From NCBI GenBank assembly GCA_007115705.1, contig QXEO01000828.1, positions 943,241 through 1,007,240 of the forward strand: 64,000 nt of DNA, read 5' to 3'. Each line of letters opens with the position of its first letter. Positions within the stretch are counted from its first letter, which is position 1. Below, in pieces: positions 38,065-49,981 of this stretch. The DNA is from Dactylis glomerata (Eukaryota; Streptophyta; Magnoliopsida; Poales; Poaceae). The position numbers and the translations under genes are program-made. Below the pieces are notes generated by a model. That model was given only the letters and a program-made list of their open reading frames with translations. It ran no database searches and was not told where the DNA came from.

Positions 38065-39595
38065 TTAGAACGTTGCATAGCATATATCAACGGCAATTGA
38101 AGGACCAGGGGCAGTCGGCTGTACATGCGTAGAAGGCACAATAGATGAAGACTCTGAAGCAACCGAAGGAGCATGATCAATAGTAGTGGATTTTAACGAA
38201 ACAACATGGTCAGGATCAGGTATTGGGATGCCTTTTGCAAGAGCAAGTTTGGCATCGACACCCATAAATCTAGCTTTCTAAACCTTTGTGACGATAGCTA
38301 AGCTTTGAGGATGATTAGGATTTGAGGCTAGTTGAGCTTTCTATTTCTTCGACAGTTGAGCTTTGGGGATGGTTAGGCTTTGAGGTTGGTTGACCTTTCT
38401 GAACCTTAGTATCAACGCCGGTTGAGCTTTGAGGCAGATTGTGCTTTGATACTAGTTGAACTATTTGATCATTTGGGGCAACACCGCTTGAGCTCTGGGT
38501 TGGACAATTGGGTTAGCCAGAATACTATCATAGGACAAAGCAAGAGTACTCCAAATAAGTTTGTACATGTACACTATATGATTAAGTACAGAATTTTCAT
38601 AAGCAAGTACCAACAAAATCTATAGCTAGAGAAAAATATGGACAAACCTTGATACTAAGATGGAGTAATACTAAGGTGAAGTTTGCAGCAATTGGACCCA
38701 TGAGGCGCCAAATGGGCCCCACCACATAGTCAAGAAGTCTGGCCGCATGATGGGCCCTACTTTATCCCTCGTGTTGTTCCCCTTGACTTCTTCTCATGGT
38801 CTTATATTTCCCAAAAAGAATGACGTGGGAGAAAAGGGTCTGTAGGAAGTTCGGAAGGTCCCTGAAAGTCAAAAACGTGCAAAAACAAGGAAATGTTATA
38901 AAACTATCAAATAACTAAGAATATGACCCAATAAACTACAAATATCATGGATGAATTTTACATGCATCACCACCTCGATGCTCACCCTGACCCTAACATA
39001 GTCCTCCTCAAAGCATTGTTGATGATTCATGTCCACGCTGCTCACTTTGCCAATTCTTCGAGCAAGTTGATCTACTACCTCATGCACCCTACATAGTTCT
39101 GGTATTGAATGTATTTGAGCCTAGATGGCCACCCGATCAAGCACAACCTGTGTAGGTTTCTTGATTCCATCATATTCTGTGATAACCACAACTAGTTTGT
39201 GCAACAACCATGGCCTCTGGTTCATCACTTCATTCCAATCACCCAAGTAGAAGAACTTGAAAGTAAAAAGGTTGTTGTCAACCTCTCTGAGCTCCGGCCT
39301 CAATATAAACCCCACACATACCGCAATGGTTGAAACAATGCATCAGACTTGAAAGGTTTGGAGTGCTCACCCTTACTAGTGCCAACCATCGAGATTGCCT
39401 TTTCATCTTGGCTAGATCCTTCTCCTGATGAACACATCATCCAGCTCCTTCTCATGTAACTCAAGGTTCTTCAGAGCTCTAGCCAAGATCACATCTCCAT
39501 CCTCCTCCTTATCCATGCTCTTGAACTGCTACCAGACGTCGCCATGACCCAACCTCCACAAAAACCAAAACCCTAGGTGTACGTGTACCAGCCAC
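38065..39595 (-). pseudogene. LINE ORF1 relic with DUF4283 domain
   Basis: The minus strand starts near 39545 (ATGGCGACGTCTGG), passes frameshifts through DVILARALKNLELHEKELDD, and then has the DUF4283 core at 39315-39121: NLFTFKFFYLGDWNEVMNQ, RPWLLHKLVVV, EYDGIKKPTQVVLD. It continues at 39087-38896 as VVDQLARRIGKVSSVD. A 66-codon frame at 38265-38065 (KGIPIPDPDHVV) fits the low-complexity C-terminal part. DUF4283 proteins are the RNA-binding, gag-like partners of plant LINEs. Several stops make it non-functional. Its 5' side abuts the A-tail of the next LINE. Confidence 0.75.
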
Positions 39596-39598
39596 CCC

Positions 39599-42015
39599 TT
39601 TTTTTAAAGTAAAACAAAACTATATTAGACAAGCAAGCCTCCTCATTAAAAACCTTCCAGTCCCCTTAGGTACCCTGGTAAGGAAAAGAGTGCGTCTAAA
39701 ACTTGCTGTCAAAAATCACAGTATCATTACATCGTTTACTAGCCTATCAAGAATGAAACTAGGGGGTTAATTGACCCAATTACAAGTGGTTTTAGTAGTG
39801 TAGCATTCTCTAGCTAAACTATGAGAGACTTTATTTAAGTCTCTCACACATTGAGTAAACTCAACCCTTCCAATAGCTCCCGCACATGTCATAATCTCAG
39901 CATAAATTGCAGTAGCCTTGTTCCATATACGCTCCTGCCCATAGATTAATGGCCTCCAAAGAATCTGACTCAGCCACAATATCCTGATATCCCAAAGAGT
40001 GTGCAAATAAGAGGCCATGAAGCATGGCTAAAGCTTCAACCATGGCAGTAGATGATACATGCGGTATGAAAGATGAAGATGCAGCAACAAACACTCCCTG
40101 GTTATTTATGAGAACTGCCCCTGAGGCTCCCGCCTGTTCTTCGACAACAAAAGCTGCATCAACGTTGAGTTTTAGTTTATTCCCAATAGGTATACTCTAG
40201 GTCAATTTTGTCGGACCCAGAACAACATCAGACTTGGCCGCATTTGCAGTGATTGCACAAATAGCAGTGGTACAATTCCGAGTTGGAGGTACCTGCTTGC
40301 CTCGAGTTTGTTGACTTCTCAGCCACCAAATGTACCAAGCCGCCACCGCTATTAGAATGTGGACCTGGATCGAAGTGTACCCTGGAACACTCGAATTTGG
40401 AGCTCGGAGATGGACCTGAAGAACCACTGCACCAGATCTGTCAGCGATACAAGCATCCATTATCATATTTTCCAACCCCAAGATTCTTCAAATGTTCATA
40501 GTGCCCTGGCATTTGAAAATCATATGCAAACTATCCTCTGAAGTTGATGAGCATAAGGGGCAGTGAGCATCAGTGCCAACATGTTGTTTTACCAATATAT
40601 CTTTTAAGGGCAGGATCCCATGAAGAACTCACCAACAAAAAATCTTAACCTTAGCTGGCACCTTCAATTTCCATAAGATCTTCCAAGTAGGATTATTCAG
40701 AGATGTACCAGTGATTAAAGATCTATAGGTGAGACCAATAAACTGATGTTTCCACTCAACATGGTAAGCTGATCGGACGAAAAAAAATGCCTGATCTTGT
40801 CCCATTCCAAGCTATGAAATCGTTAAAACCATTAATACTTAAAGGTATTTGCAAGATCCTAGAAGCGTCTATTGGGTGAAAAATATCCCAAACTAAAGGT
40901 TCATCCCACATACCCGTGATTGGATCAATTAGATCAACCACCTTTGTTAACACACAGTCACCTCTAGGAGTAATATTTTTTTGGTCAAGGCTCGTAGGGA
41001 TCCAAGGATCCTTCTAGATCTAAATGGAAGAACCATCACCAACTCGCCAAATACATCCTCGCTTGAAAGTTTGGATCCCTGCAACAATGCTTTGCCAAGT
41101 AAAGGAAGAACCAGCCTTTGGACCCGCCTTCAAAATGTCACCAGAGGGGTAATACTTAGCTTTCAGAATCTGTGCGCAAAGAGAATTCGGCTCATCAATT
41201 AGTCTCCAGACATGCTTTGCTAACATGGCAAGGTTAAAAGAGTGTAGATCCCTAAACCCCATTCCTCCTTCCTCCTTCGGGAAACACAGTTTCCACCATG
41301 CATACCAATGCATCTTTCTCCCTTGATTATCATCACCCCACCAGAATTGAGAGATAATATATGTGATCTTCTTACAAATATTCTTTGGCAGAAGAAAAAC
41401 AGACATTGCATAGATAGGAATTGCTTGAATCACCGCTTTAATAAGGAGCTCCTTCCCGCCAATGGAGAGTAGCTTTTCTTTCCAACCCTTAATTCTTTGC
41501 AGTACCCTCTCAACAAAATGCAAGAAACAATCACTTCTATCTGCACCAACAATTGCTGGGAGGCCCAAATATTTGTCTGATAGAGCTTCTGTACTGATAT
41601 TCAGAGTATTACATATTTGAACCTTCACATCCACATGAGTATTTGGACTAAAAAAGACACTAGATTTGTCCACACTAATCAACTGTCCCGAGTTTGAGTA
41701 GTAGTTATCAAGAACTTGTTGCAACGAGATTGCATTATTCAAATCTGCTTTTAAGAGAATCAAAGAATCATCAGCAAATAAAAGGTGTGAAACTGATGGT
41801 GCATTTATGCACACCTTGATTCCTTCAATGCCACCAATCTCCTCAGCGTGCAACAAAAGACTAGACAACCCTTCTGCACAAAGCAGGAACAAATAGGGGG
41901 ACAGAGGATCCCCCTGCCGAATACCACGAGTTGGGATGAAACAATCTGTCATTTGGGAACTGAATCTAACAAAATAAGACACCAAAGTGACACATGCCAT
42001 AATAAGATCCACCCA
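39599..42015 (-). pseudogene. LINE ORF2 C-terminal half: reverse transcriptase, zf-RVT and RNase H
   Basis: The minus-strand frame 42012-41020 is open for 330 codons. It carries the reverse-transcriptase core with IRQGDPLSPYLF and the catalytic FADD box (LLFADDSLIL), then the thumb and the LGLPAIVG and WKEKLLSIGGKELLIKAV blocks. After frame breaks, 40953-40756 is the pre-zf-RVT linker and 40094-39897 an RNase H-like end (AMVEALAMLHGLL, AESDSLEAINLW). An A-tail (oligo-T here) lies at 39599-39605. The frame is cut at 42015 by the Athila LTR and was open before it (WVDLIMACV), so the missing N-terminal half should lie beyond the right window edge. Confidence 0.9.
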
Positions 42016-43413
42016 CTGAAACGTCCAAAACGTATTAACTTTCCCGAATACTTTTGCTATTGTTTCTCCTCTAATTTATGTGTTTTGAATACAACTAACA
42101 CAGACTAACATTGTTTTCAGCAGAATTGCCCTGGTATCTTGTTTTTGTGCAGAAATCTGACTTTCAGGAAAAATCCTAGAAAATACTGCAAAATTCCTAT
42201 TTTTCCAGAAGACCCACGGAGCCAGAAGACAAGACGGAGAGGGGCTAGGAGGCAGGCTCACCACCAGGGGGCGCGGCCCAGGCCTGGCCGCGCCCACCTA
42301 TGGTGAGGCCACCCCAGCTGCCTCCTTGAGCCCCCCTTTCGCCTACATATACCCTTCGACCTAAAACTATCGGGGGTTCAGCGTTTTCCCAGATAGACTT
42401 CTGCTGCGCCGCCACCATCAGAAACCGCGATTCGAAACCAGAAACTCCGTTCTGGCACCCTGCCGGGACGGGGATTTGGAGAAGATCTTCATCACCATTA
42501 TCACCGACGTCTCTCCATCAACCATCCATGACTCCCCCATCCATGTGTGAATAATTTCTGCTGTAGGCGAAGGGGATAGTAGGGATTGGATGAGATCTTT
42601 CATGTAATTTGCTATGAGATTGTTAGGGCATGGTGCCTAGTATATATTGTTAGTGCTTATGACATTGTTGCAACTTGTTGTGTTTAATGCTTATCACTTC
42701 GGGCCCGAGTGCCATGATCTCAGATCTGAACTTGTTATTGTTTTATGATGATACTTGTTGTTTATGATCTTACCTGCAAGTTGTATACACATATCGTTGT
42801 CTGGAACCCGAGGCCCCAAAGTGACAACAATTGGGATAACCGGAGGGGATGGCTATGATGTGAGGATCACATGTGTTCACCGAGTGTTAATGCTTTGCTC
42901 CGGTACTTTATTAAAAGGAGTACCTTAATTACCAGTAGATTCCCTTGAGGCCCTGCTGCAAATAGGCTAGTAGGACAGAAGATGTCGTGCAAGTTTCTCA
43001 TTGCGAGCACGCACGACTATATACGGAACACATGCCTATGATTGTTTAGTACTAGGATGCTTTATCATTATTTATCTGCAATGCCCTTGTCACACTGATT
43101 TCATGAATTATCTTATCCATGCAACACCCGTACATCCATCCCTATGCATACAGTCTTTTATCATACTGTTTACTATTGCTACTATTACCGCTATTATTTT
43201 ACTACTGTTGTTACTATTTCACTACTATCACCACTATAAAACTGTTGCTACTGATAAACCGCTGCGAGCAAGTCTGTTTCCAGGTGCAGCTGAATTGACA
43301 ACTCATCTGTTAAGGCTTATAAATATTCTTTGGCTCCCCTTATGTCGAATCAATAAATTTGGGTTTTACTTCCCTCGAAGACTGTTGCGATCCCCTATAC
43401 TTGTGGGTCATCA
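42016..43413 (+). repeat. Athila-type 5' LTR
   Basis: Begins TGAAACGTCC at the break in the LINE frame and ends near GGGTCATCA, 11 bases before the primer site. It includes a GC-rich palindromic block at 42257-42308. The end is approximate because the partner LTR is outside the window. Confidence 0.75.
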
Positions 43414-43424
43414 AGACTATTTTC

Positions 43425-43442
43425 TGGCGCCGTTGCCGAGGA
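43425..43442 (+). other. Primer-binding site, tRNA-Asp type
   Basis: TGGCGCCGTTGCCGAGGA matches the Athila/Tat primer site TGGCGCCGTTGCCGGGGA, complementary to the 3' end of tRNA-Asp, with one mismatch. Confidence 0.85.
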
Positions 43443-43502
43443 GCATAGCTTTATTTGTAAGTTCACTTGGGATTCATATTGTTCGCTGCAATCCATTCAT
43501 CA

Positions 43503-46158
43503 TGGGTAAACCTCGTGATGGAAAAGTTCCTATATTGCCATCCACTACAAGAAGAGGTACGACTCTGAACACCTCTGTTTCTCTTGACTCACCATCTGTT
43601 ATGAGTAAGTTGCTTACACCACCGCATGCACATGCTACTTCTTCTGCTGAGTTTGAAAATGCTACTTATAGTTTTGATGATGCTTCTACTGTGCTTGATG
43701 AGAGTGGTTCGTTAGGTTCCTTTTTAGATGCTACAATTGCTAGGACTAAGCAACTGGGGAACACTACCGTTACGCCTGCTAGTTCACCTGAGTCTAGGGA
43801 ATGCCCTAGTGACGATCTTGATGATGCTTATGTTGAGTTAGATGACGATTTTATTTATGAATCTCATACTACTAGTGATGCTGATGCTATTAGAGATCTT
43901 TATGCAAGACATGTTGTTAGATACAAGTTATCTCCTGATGCTAAGTTTGCTGCTTCTCTGATACATATTAGTGATAAGGACTGTGATTTCTCTTTGGATT
44001 ATCTTACATATCTATTGTTGAGAAAGAACCCTTTTGTGGTACTGAAAGTAAGAGTGCTATGGAGCACATGAATGAGCTTTCTTCTTTGAGTAATTTGTTT
44101 TCTGATGATACTAAGCTGCGTATGTACTTTGTTGCTAAGATTTTCCCTTTTTCATTGAAAGGTGTAGCTAAAGCTTGGTTTAATAATTTGTCTCCTGGAT
44201 CTATTGATAGTCCTATTGCCTTGGTTAATATTTTCTTTCAGAAATATTTTCCTGCTAGTGCTCAACATGCTGCTTTGCAGAAAATCTTTGACTTTGAGCA
44301 GGTAAAAGGAGACAAACTACTGGAATCATGGGGAAGGTTTTGCTCTTTAATTAGAGTACTGCCTGGAGAGCCATTACCAAAAAATGAACTCCTTAATATA
44401 TTTTATAATGGACTAACTGTTCAATCTAAGACATACTTGGATAGTTGTGCTAGTGGTGTTTTCAGGAAGAAGACTCCAGCTGAAGCTGAAGAATTAATGG
44501 CTAAAATAAGCTGGAATTATGATGATTGGACTATGGCTGAGTCAACACCAGAGTCAACACCCACGCCAACACCAACACCAGCACCAATGCCAGCGCCGAC
44601 ACCAAATAAGAGAGGGATGATTGAATTAAATGATGAAGTGATGAGAGAAGACAAGAAATCTCTTAGGGAGAAGGGTATTAAATCTGAAGACGTGAAGAAC
44701 CTACCACCTATAGAAGAATTATGTAAGGCAATCCCTCGCTCATCTACTATTGAGGTACACTCTCTCCAACGCTTTGATAATAGAGATATTCCTTACTCTA
44801 AACCTCCTGATCAATGCTTAGATGAGTTTGATAATTTTATTGTTAAGCAAGATAATTTTAATAAGAGAGTGCAGAATCATTTGTTGGAAAATTCTAGAGC
44901 TATTAACAAGTTGCAGGATATTGTGGAGAGAACCTCCAATGATGTGAAGATGCTTGTTAAACATTTTCAAATGGTTCAGACTCAAATTGATCAGCTTACC
45001 AAGGTGCAAAAAGACTTGCTAGTTAATGCTGTAAGAGAAAAACAAGCATGTGAAATACGCACTAGAGGTGGTGCTACTACTCAAGATCCCTTATATCCTG
45101 AAGGGCATCCTAAGAGAATCGAGCAGGATTCTCAATGTGCTACAAGTGATAGTAATCCTTCCAAGAAGAAGAAGAAGAAGCACAAAACAGTTGCAGAATC
45201 TTTTGAAACAGGTAAGGATCCTAATAGTGTTTCTATTTCTGATGCTGAAACCGAAAGTGGTAATGCTTCTGATAAAGAAGAAGTTGAAGAGGAACTAGAA
45301 AAGCTTGCTAAGAATGCAAAGTACACTAAGGAAGACTTCATTGCCAACAAGCATGGTAATGATAGAGAACCTTGGGTGCAGAAACCAATGCCTTTTCCTG
45401 GTAAGAAACACAAATCTAAGGAAGAAGAACACTACAACACATTTTGTGAATGGATGAGACCTTTATTTTTGCAAATTCCTTTGACTGATGCTATTAAAAT
45501 GCCTCCTTATTCAAAGTATATGAAAGATATTGTTACTAACAAAAGGAAGATTCCTAGTGAGGAAATTTCCACTTTACTTGCTAATTACTCTTTTGATGGT
45601 AAAGTTCCGGAAAAGCTTGGAGATCCAGGTATACCAACTATTCCTTGCTCTATTAAAAATAACTATGTTAGAACTGCTTTATGTGATCTGGGAGCTGGAG
45701 TTAGTGCGATGCCTTTTTCTCTCTATAAGAGACTTGATTTAGAAAAGTTGATATCGACTGATATATCTTTGCAAATGGCTGATAAGTCTACTACTATTCC
45801 TATTGGTATATGTGAGAATGTTCCTATTCAAGTTGCTAATAATTGTTTGATATGAACCAACTTTGTTGTGTTGGAAATTCCTGGAGATGACAATATGTCT
45901 ATTATTCTTGGGAGACCTTTTCTAAACACTGCAGGTGCTGTTATTGATTGCAATCAAGGAAAAGTAACTTTTAAAGTCAATGATAAAGAGCACATGGTCT
46001 GTTTTCCCAAGAAGATTGATAGAAAATATGCTCTAAATTCAATCAAGAATATTGAGACCATTAGAGTTGGTCAAATTATTTGTTCAGAGCCAAAGCCCAA
46101 AGAAGAATATCAAATTGTTATGACTGGGACTATGCCTATCAAGGTTGAGGTAACATAA
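43503..46158 (+). pseudogene. Athila-type gag-protease, one frameshift and one internal stop
   Basis: The start is MGKPRDGKVPILPS at 43503; upstream in-frame codons are LTR and primer site and are excluded. The frame moves at about 44036 (one base missing) into MEHMNELSSLSNLFSDDTK and the gag core (FPFSLKGVAKAWFNNL, FFQKYFPASAQHAAL). Then come a TP-rich linker (about 44545-44605), an acidic/lysine-rich region, and the retroviral-type aspartic protease: CDLGAGVSAMP near 45690 with catalytic DLGA. A TGA at 45853-45855 interrupts it before SIILGRPFLNTAGAVIDCN, and it ends at 46158. Gag forms the particle and protease processes it; two lesions make this copy non-coding as a whole. Confidence 0.88.
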
Positions 46159-46979
46159 TCATTTAGTGAAATGCAAAGTTTTGCTTCATAGAAAAGTGGT
46201 TTGGTGACAAGACTTGATCAACCTTGTTAACAAAGCAGTTTTCAAATGAACAAAACTATGTTTTCACCGCATTTACTTTTGTTTCCACCTTGTTCATTTT
46301 TGTTTCCGTTGTTTAGTTTCATATTAGAATATCTTAGAGCTGCTGTAAGGTTGGGTTGGATTTGCTTTCTATCGTTCCATCTTCGTTTTCCCAAGTTTTA
46401 TTCTCTTATCATTTTTCTGAAAAATCCTCGAAAATAAAGTTTCTCGAAAAATTCCAGAAAAATCTTTTTAAATTTTTATGTCAAAAATGGGGCAGAGAGG
46501 CACCTGGGAGACCTCAGGGGGACCCACCATGCCACCTCACCACCAGGGGGCGCGGCCCAAGCCTGGCCGCGCCCACCTATGGTGAGGGGGGGCTGGCCCT
46601 CCACTTACCTCTCCACCCTCACTTCCTTCTCTCTCCCGAAATATCTCAACACCCCAGCTCAAACCCGTGTTCTTGCTGCTCTTCATCGCGATTTTTCGAT
46701 CTCCTTGCTCAGCCCATCTTTGCTGCTGAGATTTGGAGCAATTGTTCTCCGGTATGTGACTTCTTCGATTGTCCAAGTAGAATTTTGTTTATTGGAGTAT
46801 TTCTTGAGTATTTTAGCTCTATAGGTGACAGGTGAAATGAGTTTGCATGCTTGTTCTATTGCTTAGAAATGTTATTTTGATGCATGTTAGCCCTCTAGTA
46901 ACCCCCTATAGTAGTTTCCTACATTTGTTTGTCTCAAAATCATTTTTTATGAGGTTTGTCAAAAATTTCAGAAAGGGAA
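46159..46979 (+). other. Spacer where pol would be expected
   Basis: Directly after protease there is no reverse transcriptase, RNase H or integrase. The spacer contains a GC-rich block (46536-46587) that repeats 52 bp of the element's own LTR with one difference, and a possible splice acceptor TTTCAG at 46966-46971, just before the second ORF. It may act as an internal leader for that ORF. Confidence 0.6.
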
Positions 46980-47462
46980 ATGGACAACTACACCTATGGA
47001 GAAGTCTTTGAAAGAGAAGCACCAAGGTCATCAAGGCCTTCGAGATCCACTGCTCAATATAGGACATCCTACAATGAAGATCTTATGTCACCGAACATTG
47101 GCGAAGAGGGGGATGATGGAGATGCGCATCCATCCAGTTTCCCTTGTGCTAACTTTTTGAGTGATGCAGGGATTCTTGAGGATTTCTTACTCCTTGTTAA
47201 CAGGGTTGGATTGACTACATACATGACGGATGAGAGTAATCAATATGCTTTGCTAACGAAGATTTTCGTTGAAAGCTTTAAATTCACTAACTCTCATTTT
47301 AAGCCTTCCATTGCATTTATGATTTATGATAAGTCTATCACCATGTCTTTGGAGAAGTTTTGTGGTATTCTAGGTATTCCCATGTTTGGGACAGGCGAGA
47401 AGATTCTGCAACAACCCACTAATTTGTTGGAGCTCTACCGAGGAGTAACTAATGATGATGAC

Positions 47463-49107
47463 TGCTTGTTGCGGCGGTGTTGATGTAAATCACAGTCCTG
47501 TTGGGAACCCCAAGAGGAAGGTATGATGAGTATAGCAGCAAATTTTCCCTCAGTAAGAAATCAAGGTTTATCATATCCAGGAAAAAGCCAAACTCAAGAA
47601 GGTGATGCTTGCTAGCTTAGTGACACTCCAACAAGGGCACCATTAACGATTCTTGTTAGCGCGTCTTCAACTAGTAGCAACGCGGAACCTGCACACAACA
47701 CAACCAAATACTTTGCTCCCAACTTACGATGAAGTTGTCAATCTCACCGATTTGCTGTAAACAAAGGTATGAGCGTATCGAGTGGAAAGCAGTAGTAGTA
47801 TGCAAGAAAGTAAACAATGCGAGTAAAGTAAACAAGTGATAGCAATATAAAGGAAATTGGACCGGGGTCCACAGTTCACTAGTGGTGTCTCTCCATAAGA
47901 TAAATAACACATGCTGGGTAAACAAATTACAGTTGGGCAATTGATAGAATAAAGATAATGTGCATATGTCGAGAGGATCACTATGAGATTTACTCTGGGC
48001 ATTACAACAAAATACATAGACCGCCATCCAACTGCATCTATGACTAATAATCCACCCACAGGGATATCGTTCGAACACCCCATGAGTATTAAGTTGCGAA
48101 CAACAGATAATTGCATTAAGCAAAGTGTGTAATGTAAACAAAGCATATGCCCTTGGATATAAGAATGTTGTTTTATCCCTAGTGGCAACAGCACATCTAC
48201 AAACTTAGAGGTTTCTGTCACTCCCCTAGATTAAATAGAGGCATGAACCCAACTATCGAGCATAAATACCCCCTCTTGGAGTCACTAGTATCTACTTGGC
48301 CAAGATAGCTACTAACAACAGAGAGCATGCAAGATCATAAACAACATAGAGATAACATAATATAATATTCAGCACATCAACTCAATCATAACACCAATAT
48401 TCATCGGATCCCAACAAACACAACATGTAGAATTACATAACGGTGATCTCGATCATGTAAGGCAGCTCATGAGATCTAAACATGGAGCACATGGTGGAGA
48501 AGACAACCATCTAGCTACTGCTATGGACCCATAGTCCAAGGTAGACTACTCACTCATCGCGCCGGAGGCAAGCATGGCGATGAAGAAGACCTCCGGTGGC
48601 GATTCCCCTCTCTGGCAGGGTGCCGGGAAGAGCTTCTGGACCCTCCCGATCTTGGGTCGATGACGGTGGCGGATCGCGATGTGTTTCTGGAAAATTGATC
48701 GGGTATTTAGGTTTTTCCCGTCGGGGGGTCTTTATAGGCGAAGGGGCAGCGTCAGAGGTGGACCAGTGTGGTCTCACCCATAGGGGGCGCGGGCCAGGGG
48801 CAGGCCACGCCGCCCTATGGTGAGGCCAGCCTCTGGCTTGGCTCCGTCTCCTCTTCGGTGTTCTGGAAGCTTCGTTTAATATCTGGACGTTCAGCTTTCG
48901 TTTCGTCCAATTCCGAGAATATTTTCTGTGTAACTTTTCTGAAACACAAAAACAACAGAAAATAGGGAACTAGCACTGTGGCATCTTGTTAATAGATTAG
49001 TTCCGGAAAATGCATAAAAACACCACGAAGTGTAACGAAACACTAAGCAAATGGTGTAAAAACAAGCATGGAGCATCAAAAATTATAGATACGTTTGAGA
49101 CATATCA
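47463..49107 (-). mobile_element. Solo Gypsy LTR with target duplication
   Basis: 1,645 bp, TGCTTGTTGCGG to GACATATCA on the plus strand, flanked by the 5-bp duplication atgac (47458-47462 and 49108-49112). It is the same family as 34384-36033 in reverse orientation. It interrupts the second ORF of the Athila-type element; removing it restores the TNDDDR reading. Frames at 47671-48221 and 48550-48823 are LTR sequence. Confidence 0.92.
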
Positions 49108-49388
49108 ATGACCGCATAGCACAGCGTGGCAAGATAAGAAACATTCAACTCCCCGCTATTAGATATTTTACTTACTATCTTGCCACTAGTATTCTTGGTA
49201 GGGAACACTAGCAATATCTCTAACTATCATTTAGCTTTTCTAGCTACTGCGCTTGATGTTAGCAAAAAGTATAACCTAGGTGCTCTTATTGCTCGTCACC
49301 TAGCCGCTAGGGGGGGCTATTTATGGAGGCATTATTGTTGCGCGCATTGTTGCTGCTCTAGGACTTTCTATTGCTCCTAATGATATAT

Positions 49389-49553
49389 GGGTCTTCTATT
49401 TTCGTGCCCTCGGGTCCTTAGTTGTACTCAGTTTTCCCCATCTCCTTAGTTTTTCCTCAGTTTTTCCCAAGCCCTTGTCTGAAACCCTCACAAGAAGCTC
49501 AGACGGGAGGAATCCCATTTAGTTGACCGTTCCGTGCTGACGAGTGGGGCCAC
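49389..49553 (+). repeat. M1 left terminal inverted repeat
   Basis: About 165 bp pairing with the complement of 63270-63434 at roughly 90% identity by eye. It includes CCTCGGGTCCTTAGTTGT and the repeated phrase CTCAGTTTT(T/G)CCC. Confidence 0.85.
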
Positions 49554-49981
49554 ATCATGTGGGGCTGGTAGAAAGGGACCGCGTGGGACAGGATGAGACC
49601 GTGTTTGGTCATACGAGCGGAGCGGGGGCCGTAGCGTGTGGGGCCATAGCATGTAGTGCCATCTGGGTCCGGGACGTGGGCACGAGTGGTTTCTATCTCT
49701 TTCGCCCAGATTAGCAGTTTTCAATGCACCTTTTTCCTCTCTCTCGCTCGATCTCATTCATTCTTGATTGTCCAAATTGGTAGCAAATCTAGAGCAGCTT
49801 CTCCTTGTGTTTTTTAACACCATTCATTTCTTTATGCCTTTGTTTGTACCCAATCAGGTAGGAAATCTAGGGCACAAATCCAGAGAAATATAGGATAAGC
49901 TGCATACAATAGCCAACTTAGCATAGATATATTCACGACAGATCCAACAGTACTACCGATAGATCCAACATAAGCTACATT

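Noticed and set aside
43001..43502. In-frame N-terminal extension of gag
   Set aside because: It covers the 5' LTR end and the primer-binding site; the usual gag start MGKPRDGK lies after them at 43503.
47671..48221. Overlapping minus-strand open frames of 156 and 165 codons
   Set aside because: They are inside the solo LTR, and the same protein-like string recurs in the other solo LTR at 35350-35769 because the DNA repeat is shared.
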